The position numbers and the translations under genes are program-made. From Tricholomella constricta (Eukaryota > Basidiomycota > Agaricomycetes > Agaricales > Lyophyllaceae), in NCBI GenBank assembly GCA_013368375.1, contig JAACJP010000001.1:1922001-1986000 (forward strand): 64,000 nucleotides of DNA, read 5' to 3'. Below the pieces are notes generated by a model that was not told where the DNA came from, made no database searches, and saw nothing but the letters and a program-made list of their open reading frames with translations. Positions within the stretch are counted from its first letter, which is position 1, and every line of letters starts with the position of its first letter. Of this stretch, positions 1 through 10,452 are shown piece by piece.

Positions 1-351
1 TGCTGGTGAGTTTAGGTGGAAGTGGTCAGACATAAGGTTGGAAGAAACCACCCCTATGTCTACGCAGTGAACCAGAAATGGTTAGAGTTTACGTTTAACG
101 CCGGCCCTACTAGCCGTCAAACAAATAATCGCGCGCCTCATCCGCAACGAGAGGCCGGTTGCCATCACCCAATGTACGCGTAAGTATATCATAGTTTTGA
201 AAATGCTTGTGGTCCGTGGAAGAGGTTCTCACGAACTTCACTTGCAACGCTTCAGGTTCGTCTCACATTATCAAGCCATTACATTCGCTAATCTGAAGTT
301 CTTTTCATCAATAAGTCTCCCAGTGTACGTCTGGTAGGACCTCTCTCATCA
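1..351. other. No gene seen at left edge
   Basis: I see no open frame of useful length and no recognisable motif on either strand here. It lies 3' of the minus-strand spermidine-synthase-like gene and probably holds its 3' UTR and terminator region. Confidence 0.5.
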
Positions 352-2478
352 CTATGAAGATAGAGGGTTAGCCAAGTCGACAGTAGAAAGATGAACCAAC
401 GCACGTTTCCAATGATGGAGGCCTTGCTCATTCTGGAATTTTCCAAGTGGGTTGTGAGCATCTGTCAATAGATACTTGCTATTTTCCTGTACGTTCAGAG
501 GGTCCCTGATGAGGTCAAGGTTCACCTCCCGTGTTGGAAGGGAGTTCAACACATGGCGACGCAATGGTGATCCGAGCCAGTCCGATTTACGAGAACTCCG
601 GAACGTGAGGGGGGCTTTTGATGAGGTGCAGAAAAAGACCTGGATTTATAATGATTCGTGAGGCGTCATCTTGCTCCGAGGCAGAATAACACTGACCACG
701 TTGATGAAGTCAACGTCGTATTGCTCTTCTGTCATTTCGTTGAAGAGATCATGGAAGGCACGACATTGGCCAAAGCTCTGTTCCAGCGTCTGAAGGACCA
801 TTCGAGTTGAATCAGTTTTGAGGATCCCTGCAAAATTCTGTGCCGCGAAGGATTGAGCCTGATTTCAACACGTTGGGGAAAAATTCTCTCACAACCACGA
901 TAATGCCCTCTGGATGCATCATTGTTTTGAGATCTTTCCAGAACTCTACAGTGAAGATGTGTTCGGGTACGCCTCCACCGGAAAAGCAGTCGTGAACGAC
1001 GATTTCATAAGATGTTTCCTTATTTCCACCCTGAATACTTTCTCGTTTGTTGGCAGCCCAAGTCCTGGCGTCTTCCAAGAAGACCTTGCCGGGCCCTGGA
1101 TCTGGCAAACCGAAGAAAGTCCTTGCAGCGTTATAGACTGCAGGATCAATCTCGACGATTGTGGTTGAGATACCGTGGCGACTGAAAGCTGTCGCTGAGA
1201 TTCCTGTTCCAAGGCCACTGTACATCGTTGTCATTGAAGATAATGCAAGATCAGGGATGGGCACGCACATTATTAGAGCATTTTCCCAGAGTCCCGCCTT
1301 TCCTCTCTGCGTGCTGTTCACCAGGCGAACGGCTTCCTGCAGCACGAACGTACTGTAGATGGAGTCACCCAAGCGAGTTCCAAAGGAGTCAGTGATGGGT
1401 GGTTCATCATCCAGCACATGCACTTTCGACTGCGTCCAGACCCCTCCCAAGATCGAATGCGATGCGCGCAAATAGCGCACCGAATGCATATTCTGATCTG
1501 GTTGTCCATTGTAGTCAGGTGGAGGCAAAGCTTCTCCTACGACGATCAGCCCAGTTGTTGACTGCACAGCGGAGTGTATTTGAAGCGGAACGATAGGATG
1601 GGTGTACGTTTCTTTCAGTGGGTGTGGAAGGACTGGCGAGGCCAAATTGTGGTATGTGGATCCCCAGAATGAAACAAAAGCGACAATGAGGATCGCCTTA
1701 ATTTGGTTTTCAGACAGCGACATTCCTTTTTGTTGCCTTGTCGGCGCGAGAGAGAGGGTGGATTTGCAAATCCAGAGACACCATGAGAGGCCAGCAAGAC
1801 TGAGATACTTGGGCGCAGAAAATTAGCAAGAAGCAGAAGAGATGGGGGAGACGCGCATACAATTTGACTGTCCGAGATGCTATTGAGATAGTCCGTGTTC
1901 GTCCAAACCCGTCGGGATAACGTCTTTCCAACGACAAAGCTCACTCCTGCAGCAACGACGCGATAGATGATGGGCGAAGAAGCCCCGTCCTTCTGGCGTT
2001 GTGTATATATCAACTAGAGCGCGAAGCCACGTCAGGAATAGATGTCCGTAACACACTGTTTGAGACTCACCTGTGCCTCTACCACTGACGTGGTCAGACA
2101 GAAGACTAGCGGGGCGAGAACAAAGGCGTGGGTGAGAGCAGGTCCCACGACAGGGTCCTTCATTCTGGCGGTCCATACTGCGCCCCAATATGTGGCATTT
2201 GACGCGACAGCTAGGTCGATGGCAGTATACAGCCAATTTCGCGTCGTGTTCACCCTTATTGGGTTGACAGCTGCAAAGATGATCGATGCTAGAATGACTT
2301 TGTTCAGAAGGTAGGTTGTCGGTCCAGAGCCATATTGTGGAATTAGTGCTCGTTCGTAGGCGAAGAGGACGAACGAGACTGAGACAAGGCCGATCAATGC
2401 ACTGGCTATCTCCAGCACCGCGACTTTGGGCGCATTGGAACCTCTGCGTTTGGGTGTTTGATTTGAAGAGGCTGACAT
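352..2478 (-). CDS. Membrane-embedded spermidine-synthase-like protein
   Basis: This multi-exon minus-strand gene joins an N-terminal membrane region to a Rossmann methyltransferase/spermidine-synthase-like domain. The first exon (2071-2478, about 136 residues) has four hydrophobic helices, roughly residues 20-42, 58-76, 84-106 and 115-134, and ends at a clean GTGAGT donor. After the helices come a nucleotide-binding segment (YSGLGTGISATAF), the acidic residue that ends the second strand (VEIDPAVYNAA), EDARTW, and a near-terminal LTDAHNPLG that matches the TDxxNPL signature of fused membrane/spermidine-synthase proteins. The loop that in true spermidine synthases reads D-S-S-D reads HDCFSGGG here, so the second catalytic aspartate is absent. 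I infer an S-adenosylmethionine-binding or polyamine-like enzyme of unknown substrate, probably in an internal membrane. The family is common in Agaricomycetes. Start and stop are firm; internal splices are approximate. Confidence 0.8.
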
Positions 2479-2919
2479 GGTGCCAGTCTCAGAAAGCTTG
2501 AACCTCGCTGGACTCTAAATGATGACCACAGCAAAGGTTGAGCACAAATCGTTGGCCAGTACTAGTGTACATGTATGGTTGACATGTGTTGTCGAGAATT
2601 GTATTTCTCCGCTGGACTGTCGACGGACACGTTTTCTCCAGACTTTTAGCGAGAAACTAGCCTACAAAATTGTTGCACTGATAATTCACAAAATAATAGT
2701 GGCTCGGCATTACGACGCTGATTCAGACCTGGTTCCAACCGTCGGAAACTTCAGCTTGCTCGGGGCGAGGTTGGGACGTTTATCATGCCGTCAGTAAGAG
2801 TGAAAGTCGTCAATATCAATTTCTATAGCTAGTCTTAGATAGGAGTACGGTGGCGGCATACCACGGTTCCTGGGTAGAGAGCGTTCAGGCTTCAAGCTGT
2901 AGGTGCTGCGTCATTTGCA
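2479..2919. other. Intergenic stretch without a clear gene
   Basis: This lies between the start of the spermidine-synthase-like gene and the stop of the O-methyltransferase gene, both on the minus strand. A 92-codon plus-strand open frame (2519-2797) has no recognisable domain. It should contain the promoter of the upstream gene; I see no convincing TATA box. Confidence 0.4.
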
Positions 2920-4854
2920 TTAAGCCTTAGGTTCGGCCGGAAGGGCCACAAAATGCTGATGCACAGATGCAAAGGGAGGTTTCAGATCGACACTCTGTAG
3001 CTCCCAACCTGCACTGGCCAGGAGGTCGCGGAATTGCTGGAGTGTACGTTCTCTCCCGTTCATCATGACCATCATCTGTGGCAATCATGTAAGAAAAATG
3101 CCCTGATGGGGAATCAAGGCTTGCCTGTATGTCCGACATATACGCAAACGCATTTGCATGTCCGTAGTTGGGCAACAGTGGCGCAGGGGGCTGGTTTTTA
3201 GCAGACGATGCGAGTCGTATATTTGCCGCTGTGGTATCCTGGCATGCATAGAGCATAACGGTATCGACGATGAATAGTCGGCTATGTGGAGCGGCCGCCG
3301 CGCGAAGGTGTTTTAGAATCTGAACGCAATATGAATCGGACCAGTCGTGCAGAACCATCCTAAGGAAATAAACGTCCGCATTCTGAACAGGTTGGGGCTG
3401 GAAAAAGTCATGGGCTGTTGATCGGCTCGGTCAACAGAAGTTTATCTAAGATCCTTGAAAAAAGTGCCAACCTTGGAATTTTACACGACCTATTGACACT
3501 GCCTCAGGACGTTCGGCCTCCCAGAACTAGTGTCGCAAATTTTATATCAAGAGTTCTCTGTTCATAAAAATCAACTGACCTTGATGGCTTCGTCGACCAC
3601 GGATTCGCGATCTTGAATAACGAACGAGATATTGGGATGCGCTTTCGCCACAGTCAGTGACTGGGAACCAATCCCACCACCGACGTCTACCACGAGACCA
3701 GTGTCCAAAGCTTCCCAGTCAAATCCTGCAGGTCAACGGTAAATCCAGGTAAATTTCGTAAGTACCATGATTCTCAGGAGATGTCATCAACGTGCCTTCA
3801 ACGACCGCTTGTGGGGGAAACATATTCGAGCCCCCTTCCATGCCAATTCCGAATCGATGCAGCCTTGCCTCGTTCCCAGGACCATCGAACCACGCGAAGA
3901 CAGGAAGTTCTGTCCTGAATGCGAGATTGAATGCCGTCTTGGCTGGATCCTCCGAGTTGCAGAAACTCGCGTCAGAAAATACGTCGCCAAGGTGAGATGA
4001 GGACTTGAACACGTCGTCAGTGCTACACAGTCAGAGGATTGAGTAAGTCGTCTCTACAGTTGTTTATAAGGTTACACCTACAAATGACCAGTCAATGCCG
4101 CCAACCCTGATGTGCCGACATGTTTCTCTGAGGGCCTTCAGAAACGCGGTATGTCCGTCAGACCCACAAGTGAAAAGACATCGTAACAAAGTACTGAACC
4201 TGATGTCCAGCTCTTGAAGAGATTTACCAGTGTCGACAACGGAAGAAAGGCGGTTGTTTGCAAAGACATCAGGACTGACTTCGGTGAAAATGTGTTCGGT
4301 AGCAAGAAGCCGCAGAACCCTGGCTAGATATCTCATAGTCAGCATAAACGACCACTTGAGAAATTAAATGGCTAACCAAGCTTCTCCGGATTGGCTTTGT
4401 TTTTGGCCGCAATATCATTGACATGGAGACCCTGCAAGTCCTTAGCCACGAGAATGAGAAGTGATAGGGCTTGATTACCTTTGGGCCACTCTCACGCAAG
4501 ATTTCTACGGTGTTGGTCTCAATAGCCACTCTTAGGGCAGAAGGTACATGAAACTCAGGGGAAAAATCAGCTTCTGAAATGATGATGCATTGTGTATAAT
4601 CGACATACCTGGATTGCAGTCGACATCATAGACAGTGGGGCAGGCCGCACTATAGTAGAGATCTGTGCAGCTGCGCCAACGATGTAGGATGCTTGTTCTG
4701 AAATGAAAGGATCCAACAGAACGAACTCGGCCTGAGGATTGAACACATCTCCAAGCTCAGGTAGTTGTACACGGTGCTCGGTGCAATACCTGTCGATATT
4801 TGCAGCAGCGTCGGAGATGATTTTAGCCAAAGTGATGATAGGTGAGGAAGACAT
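2920..4854 (-). CDS. O-methyltransferase, family 2 (COMT-like)
   Basis: This intron-rich minus-strand gene encodes an S-adenosylmethionine-dependent O-methyltransferase of the plant COMT/fungal secondary-metabolism type. The N-terminus begins MSSSPIITLAKIISDAAANI and forms the helical dimerisation region. The SAM-binding motif VVDVGGGIGSQSL is visible on the minus strand near 3690, followed by HPNISFVIQDR. The catalytic histidine lies in MVLHDWSD (3334-3357). The last exon reads MNGRERTLQQFRDLLASAGW and ends FVALPAEPKA with a stop at 2920-2922; it is reached by splicing out of the frame that reads past 3080. I chose the start at 4854 because residues upstream of it look like 5' UTR. Such enzymes methylate hydroxyls of phenolic or polyketide compounds; the substrate cannot be read from sequence. 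No polyketide synthase or NRPS lies nearby in the window. Confidence 0.85.
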
Positions 4855-6280
4855 GGTAAAAAAAGCGACAGGCCACCTAGACACGATACAGAGTTTAAGA
4901 AGCAATCAGTAAATTAGAGACAGCTTTTTTCTCACTAAGGCTATGGTGAGAATTGACGCCACCTTGCTCAGATCAAATGCATCCACCGATGTTCAGTTAA
5001 TTTTGGAAGTATTTACACACGTCCATGCGAATAAAATTGCTTTCAGAAGGGGCACTGAAACTTGATCATAAACCTGTCGAACACGGGAATTCGATGATTA
5101 GGATATGCTCTGTGCGTAGAACTTCACACAGAGACCTCGAAGGATGCGTGCCTGCCTATGATGTTTGGGGAAATATGTCAGTGGCATCTATAGTTTCTAT
5201 CAGGAACATCGGCCGCGCACCTATGATTGATCAGTTACTGCGTATGATGTTGCAAAAGAAACATGAACATATACATATCGCATTTTCCCAGTCCCTGGTG
5301 GAACCAATGATCTCAGCATGGCAGGTGTCGTTGCTGAAACGTCCCAAGAGGTTTCAAGCCTTCAGAACAATGATCGAATCTGTCATTGGGAGCGGGTGAA
5401 GGAGTCAGAAGGACAGACGAGCACTGCCTCTGACATAAGTATGAGCTGATACAAGTTTAAAATAGCTTTATTTGTCATTAAATAGCCAGGAATAAGATGA
5501 GAAGTTCGAGCCAGATATCATGCGGTGTGCAATTGGAATTGGAATGAATTAACGCCCTGCACAGCAGACCGGTGACCGTGAGAAAGGCAAGTCCTTAGGC
5601 CTTAGCGCTCGCCCAACCAAAGCGTGGTTCGCGTCCGAATCCAGGAAGCCTGATTTTTGCAACTCCGAGCTCCGTCCACCATACTAAAGTCTGGAGGGCT
5701 CACGCAACCGTTTCAACACCTGCTGCACCAAATATTGGCGAAATGTATCATCACAACAAGTTCGCCCCACTCATGGCCCGAACTGTATGACATGTACCCG
5801 AAGGTACGAAGTCATACAACTTTCTGACATTCCGTTACATGTGCTGTGCCGCAGGCGCCTCCGAAGACGACAGCTGACTGGGGAATGCTATTGATATCTG
5901 GGCCAGAAAGTCGTGAATGATGCTATCATGAACTCACTGACAAGTTTGTCATGATTACCGCTCGACCTCTAGAAGCCTCCCATGTGCATGGAAAAACTGA
6001 AAGTTGATTTGATACTTGTGAACTACGAAGGCCTTCTTTGTTCCGCCAGTGTATGTGCGAAGGGGTGATTTCGGCGGTATCAGACGGCTCTGGTGCTGCC
6101 TGATTTGTAACATCAGTGCCCACCCAAAGTCTTATGGTATTCAGAGCTCTTACAACCCATGACCTCTCACAGGCATAATAATTGATTATCACAGCCGCGC
6201 GGAAATGCAAAGATAGATCCATTGATTGAAGCCTTCTTCTCTCATTCTACTCGATAATGTCGTGGCGCTTATGTGTGAGT
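4855..6280. other. 1.4 kb gene-poor gap
   Basis: This is one of the longest gaps in the window. It contains a 124-codon plus-strand ATG frame (5025-5399) and a 98-codon minus-strand frame (5926-6222). Neither shows a domain, a signal peptide or flanking splice signals that would extend it. I cannot call a gene; decayed sequence or a non-coding transcript is possible. Confidence 0.4.
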
Positions 6281-6289
6281 TATATAAAG
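6281..6289 (+). promoter_or_regulatory. TATA box of multipass membrane gene
   Basis: TATATAAAG lies 45 bases upstream of the ATG at 6334. An ATG at 6297 is probably too close to the TATA box to be transcribed, and it is followed by an unrelated short frame. This supports 6334 as the first usable start. Confidence 0.5.
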
Positions 6290-6333
6290 TCTCGAGATGA
6301 ATATTGATTTTTCAAATAAAACTCACGGCGCCC

Positions 6334-7699
6334 ATGTTCAAAGATCTCCCTCCAGATTATGCTGCGCTTCTGGGCCTGTGGTGTACCACCCTGTTATACG
6401 GTAAATTGGAATATGTTCTTCACACCACATTGTACCTCACTGACTATACATGCTCTCGTAGGAATAAAGTATGTCCTTTCACTGTTATAAGTCCCATCTG
6501 ACGCTGAGGACCTTCAGTTTCGTCCTTTTTGTTGGATGTCTCTGTGTATTATTGCTCAAACGTACCAGTGGGCGAATTTTATGGGAAGTAGCCCAGTACC
6601 ATCTTTTTGCTAAACCTCACACTTATCTGCAAACCACAGGACCCTGGTCGTTAGCTCTATCGTCCAGTTCATTCTTTCCACCATTCACGTTGCAACCACT
6701 CTCGTGCAATTGATCGAAGGCTTCATTTCGGCTGCTCCTGGGAGTTCGATACAATACTTCCTAAATATGTCAACGTCAATTCACGTCATGCAAGAAGCCG
6801 TTTATCTTTCAAATGTCCGTAATGCGTCACCTGTTCATTTCAGAACTGACTTAATCAATACACAGTCTCTGACGGGAGACTTGATCCTTATATGGCGGTT
6901 ATACATTGTTTGGGGTAAACGCCGACGGATGTGCATACTCCCTGTAAGTTGTTTTCTGTTCGTGATTGTGTATAACAGGCTTGGCTAACCTTGTAACGAG
7001 GGCGCACTTTTCCTTGGCCTTGTTGGTATGTTTTTCTCTCATTATTCAGAAAAGATGCTGATCAACTCTTTGAAGTATGCGCAATAATGTCCCTCTACTC
7101 ACTTGCGCGCCTAAGAGATATAGATGACCTGTTTCTCCGCTCTCTTCTTCAATGGATCACAGCAACCTGGGCGCTTTCCATCACCCTTCAGGTATATTGT
7201 ACCTCCCTTATAGCTTGGAAGATATGACGAGTGGCGCACGCTGTTAGGTCAACGTCGAGCACCTCCATGGCAATTTTATGGACTATTGTCGAGAGCGGAG
7301 CAATCTACACCGTCACAACTATTTTGCTATTGACGTTTTTCGACTTGCACACCCAAGCAGGTGCAATTATCGGTGACTCTTTAGGTCAGATCAGCGTACG
7401 TTGACTTCTGCCTACACAAGAGGTCATGGTGAAGAGAACTGACTTTGATATCCTACGAACAGGCGATCGTTCCAACCTTGATCATTGTCCGCGTCGGCTT
7501 GCATCTTACAAGTGGGAGCACCCCCTCACCAAACCATTCTTTACCGTCGAGTGCCGATACCCATGGCTCGAGCATCAGGGCTGGTGCCAAGATGCCAACA
7601 AAGGAACTCAGTGAGGATATAGATTTGAAACATCTGGAAATTCAGTGGCCCAGGGATCGGGTCCAAAAAATGCCATCCGATGCCACATTGGCCGTGTAG
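6334..7699 (+). CDS. Multipass (about seven-helix) membrane protein, unknown function
   Basis: The reading frames form a chain of hydrophobic segments separated by short introns. It begins MFKDLPPDYAALLGLWCTTLLYG, then a helix containing VLFVGCLCVLLLKRTSG, a segment with the conserved-looking LTGDLILIWRLYIVWGKRRR before a further helix, later helices near 7010-7390, and YEQAIVPTLIIVRVGLHLT. A hydrophilic tail follows with GAKMPTKELSEDIDLKHLEI, ending at 7699. The pattern LTGD..L.WRLYIVW before a membrane segment is typical of a large agaricomycete family of uncharacterised multipass proteins. Function is unknown; a receptor-like role has been suggested only by topology. Splice sites are approximate, but the order of helices and the tail are consistent with one intact gene. 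Confidence 0.7.
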
Positions 7700-7726
7700 C
7701 TGTAGTCAATTGGTGCCATTATTTAA

Positions 7727-8124
7727 TTTATACATCAAGCCGAGGTCAAAGCAAAAATACTGCAGCTGTTCAGAGATATTAACTTCGACGAGTATATCTT
7801 TCTGTTTTTCGATGGATCACAGGCTATCAAGGTTCATCATTCTGACACTAGGACCTGTACCGCGCAAGTCCTTCATTATTCACATTCAATTTTCGACGAC
7901 ATATTCTGCCCAATTGCCATGATGGTCATAATGACGACTATTCGAGGATTTTACCACAATGCCGCTTTACTTAGCGAACAGCGTCGCGAACGTGGTTCCC
8001 TTGTGCCTGCATATATGGAATCACATCAGTAGTGAAGACGCAAATCTTAACATTGGTTTCTCACCCGATGAAGCCTCGGCCGGGGTCAATGAAGGTGGTA
8101 GAAGATGGAATCAAAGGTCATAAA
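7727..8124 (+). pseudogene. Broken reading frame downstream of membrane gene
   Basis: An open frame without an early ATG runs from just after an in-frame TAA (7724-7726) to a TAG at 8030-8032. It reads like coding sequence (LQLFRDINFDEYIFLFFDGS, then FCPIAMMVIMTTIRGFYHNA and EQRRERGSLVPAYMES). Directly after the stop, a different frame continues plausibly (SEDANLNIGFSPDEASAGVN) to a stop at 8122-8124. A frame change at the end of a coherent segment suggests a decayed gene or the 3' part of one. I do not recognise the family. It could instead be an unusual 3' exon of the neighbouring membrane gene. Confidence 0.3.
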
Positions 8125-8364
8125 TGACGAACGAGGAACACAAACGCACACATATCCCCGATCCCCGGGAACATTCAGTTTCTCTTTGAAAAAGTCGAAG
8201 AATGCCTTGCTATACTTTTCGTTCAAGTCATTATTGAGGTTGTCCAAGCTGACCTATACGCCCGTCAATCTTTTTGCTAGAAATATGTAAGGTGGAAGCT
8301 ACTATTACTTACAACAGTCAACTGGAATGCGGGATCAAAGTTGCCGTGAAAGGTGAGAGTCTCG

Positions 8365-8986
8365 TGATACACTAAATAGTAATGAATGTTAGGTATTAGG
8401 GTAAAGACTACGGGGTATACCAGCGGTGTATAAAAGAGTGGGTCGTCAGGCTGTGATATCGATACAGTACGTGGGTCGAAGGGGTCGTTGAAAAAAAAAA
8501 ATCGATCGTCGAAAAACGCGCAAGTGCCAGACAAGCGAGAGACGTAAAAGAGTAGCTGTACACTGTACAATTATTCAGGCATAAAGCGTTGGAGCTGTTC
8601 ATACGGCGTCCCGAAGAAGGCCGCATCGAAATCCCAGATCATCTTCTGCTGACCATGCGCTGCACGTGTCGGCTCGGCGTATAGATGGGGAGACTGTGAG
8701 AGCGTGGAGGGCGTGGGCGTGGATGGCGAGGACGAGATGTATGCCCTCGATTTGTTCGGCGTTTGCAGATAACTGCGAGGCGGTGAGGGGGAGGGAGAGG
8801 CAGAATGGCTGAGGCCCGGATTCATAAGCGGCGAGGGTGCATCGAACGTGTAGAGAGTGGGATAAGGTGGCAAGTGGCTAAACTCGTTGGCGAGGGAGCC
8901 GTCGAGGCCAAACGTTGGCAAATCTTCACCTAGCAGGTGTGAGGGCGCATAATCGTACATGATGTTGCTTGTCTTAAGGCCATCTA
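8365..8986 (-). repeat. Inverted duplication, copy A (donor, zinc-finger gene 3' end)
   Basis: These 622 bases match 42384-43005 in the opposite orientation. Every matching pair of coordinates sums to 51370, so there are no net indels. By hand I find two differences: 8902/42468 (Asp versus Gly codon in the shared frame) and 8518/42852 in the 3' flank. This copy covers the last coding exon, about 206 bases beyond the stop codon, and the final three intron bases (TAG). It is joined in frame to the rest of the zinc-finger gene, so I take it to be the source. Confidence 0.93.
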
Positions 8987-9808
8987 CGCTTGTGTTAGTG
9001 TTCAGCTGATATATCAAAACAAGCTCGACATACCGGCGGAGCAAGTGACGCCGTTCGGGTAGGAGAACTCAAGATCGGTTGTGTAGGGCTTGGCAACCGC
9101 ATTGATAGTATGTGTGGCTCTCTGTTGGGCATCAGGTTTTCGCTGAGCAACATGCATTCGCTTCGAGTAAGGCGACGGCTTGGGGAGAATCGGGGGAGCA
9201 AATGTATCGATATCTACTGTCGCAAGATCGATATTATGCTTCCTCAAATGCTTTGTGAAAGCCGAGCGACGCTTGATCCTGAACGAATAGGAATGAGCAC
9301 ATGTGTCAACAAACATACGATGCGAAATGATTACTTTGATGTGCAGCGAGGCATTGGACATTGATAGCTTCCGAGAATTCGATGTGTTTCCTTGATGTGA
9401 CGGGCACAAGAAGATGGGTCGCCGAAAGCGGCATTGCATCCTTCCACTGTGCACGCGTGTGGTTTGATTTTTGTGCTGGACACCAATTTATTGCATGATC
9501 AAGTTGCCGATAGATGGACAGAATAGACTTACTGACTGTTCCGGTGTGTCTTCAACCCAGAGAACTGTGCAAAGCTTTTTCCGCAATCACTGCAAATATG
9601 CGGTCTGGCGAGGAAAGTCGTCAGATCAGTAACAAATGGAAGAAAGAAACAGAGCGTACTTATGGCCAGTGTGAACGTTCGCATGGCGGGTAAGGTCTCC
9701 TTTGCGTGCAAAGAGTTTGGAACAGGTCACGATTGGGCAGGTCCACTGCGAAGCATCAGTAAGCGCTAAGAAAATCTCGGGGCAATAACCAACAATCTTG
9801 GAAGTCAT
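8571..9808 (-). CDS. C2H2 zinc-finger protein with four fingers
   Basis: The gene starts MTSKIVG at 9808 and ends QRFMPE. Splicing rebuilds four C2H2 fingers in order. Finger 1 is CPIVTC..RHANVH. Finger 2 is CSDCGKSF..HRNSH, whose last histidine is completed across an intron. Finger 3 is CTVEGC..RHIKETH. Finger 4 is CPMPRC, then after another intron KRRSAFTKHLRKH. Classical linkers (TGHKPH, TKIKPH) join the first three fingers. A Pro/Ser-rich tail of about 130 residues follows, entirely in the last exon, including SASPSPSPPRSYLQTPNKS. I infer a nuclear DNA-binding transcription factor; targets are unknown. The whole last exon is duplicated elsewhere in the window (42384-43005). Whether the first 44 bases after MTSKIVG are an intron or coding is unresolved. 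Confidence 0.8.
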
Positions 9809-10452
9809 ATTGTTATCTTGAGAGAAAATTAGAGTATAAAATAGCCAGCTGATGTCCTGCAACGCTGATAGATGTAAAGAATGTGTGGAGGAGGAAGGAT
9901 GAGGTGGGAGGAAGAGGGGCGACCGGACCAAAGTGAAACACCCCAAGTTGCATAGCGCCTCTTTTAAAACGACACAAGGTAGCCACCCCACGCTGTTTAA
10001 CACAAAGCCGGCAAAGATGGGATTGCAATGCGGAGTGCGCTATTGTCTCGGACCCAGCAGACGCAGCAAAGACGCTTAACCGTGAAAGGCTGAAAAAGGC
10101 AACCGACTGCCCTTCGCAAGAAAGGTCAGTAACCATATATCAGAAAGCGATCACCCACCCATTGTGTTAATCTGCACCTAGCTGTCCCAAAGTATGAGGA
10201 ATTTCAAAGGGAATCGAGATTCGTATAATCATATATATAAAGAATTTGGACAAAGGAGGGAATACCGATCTTGTTGTGGTCCACGTGGCGAACAAATCAC
10301 CCAACGGGCAGTTGTGATGCGTCGGTCACCGATCGAATCCTCTATACACGCCGTCCCATCCGCCTTTAGTTGACTGTGCAAGAGGGAAATGATTAATGAC
10401 CCTTGTATAGTGGCGAATGTAGTCACAGGGGCTGGAGAGGAACGGCTACTTA
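9809..10452. other. Promoter region of zinc-finger gene / 3' flank of F-box gene
   Basis: Both flanking genes are on the minus strand. A TATA-like run (ATATATATAAAG on the plus strand, 10231-10242) is more than 400 bases from the zinc-finger start and is not assigned. No separate gene is visible. Confidence 0.35.

Noticed and set aside
2920..4854. Secondary-metabolite cluster around the O-methyltransferase
   Set aside because: No polyketide synthase, NRPS, terpene cyclase or P450 is visible in the window; a cluster could only extend to the left, outside view.
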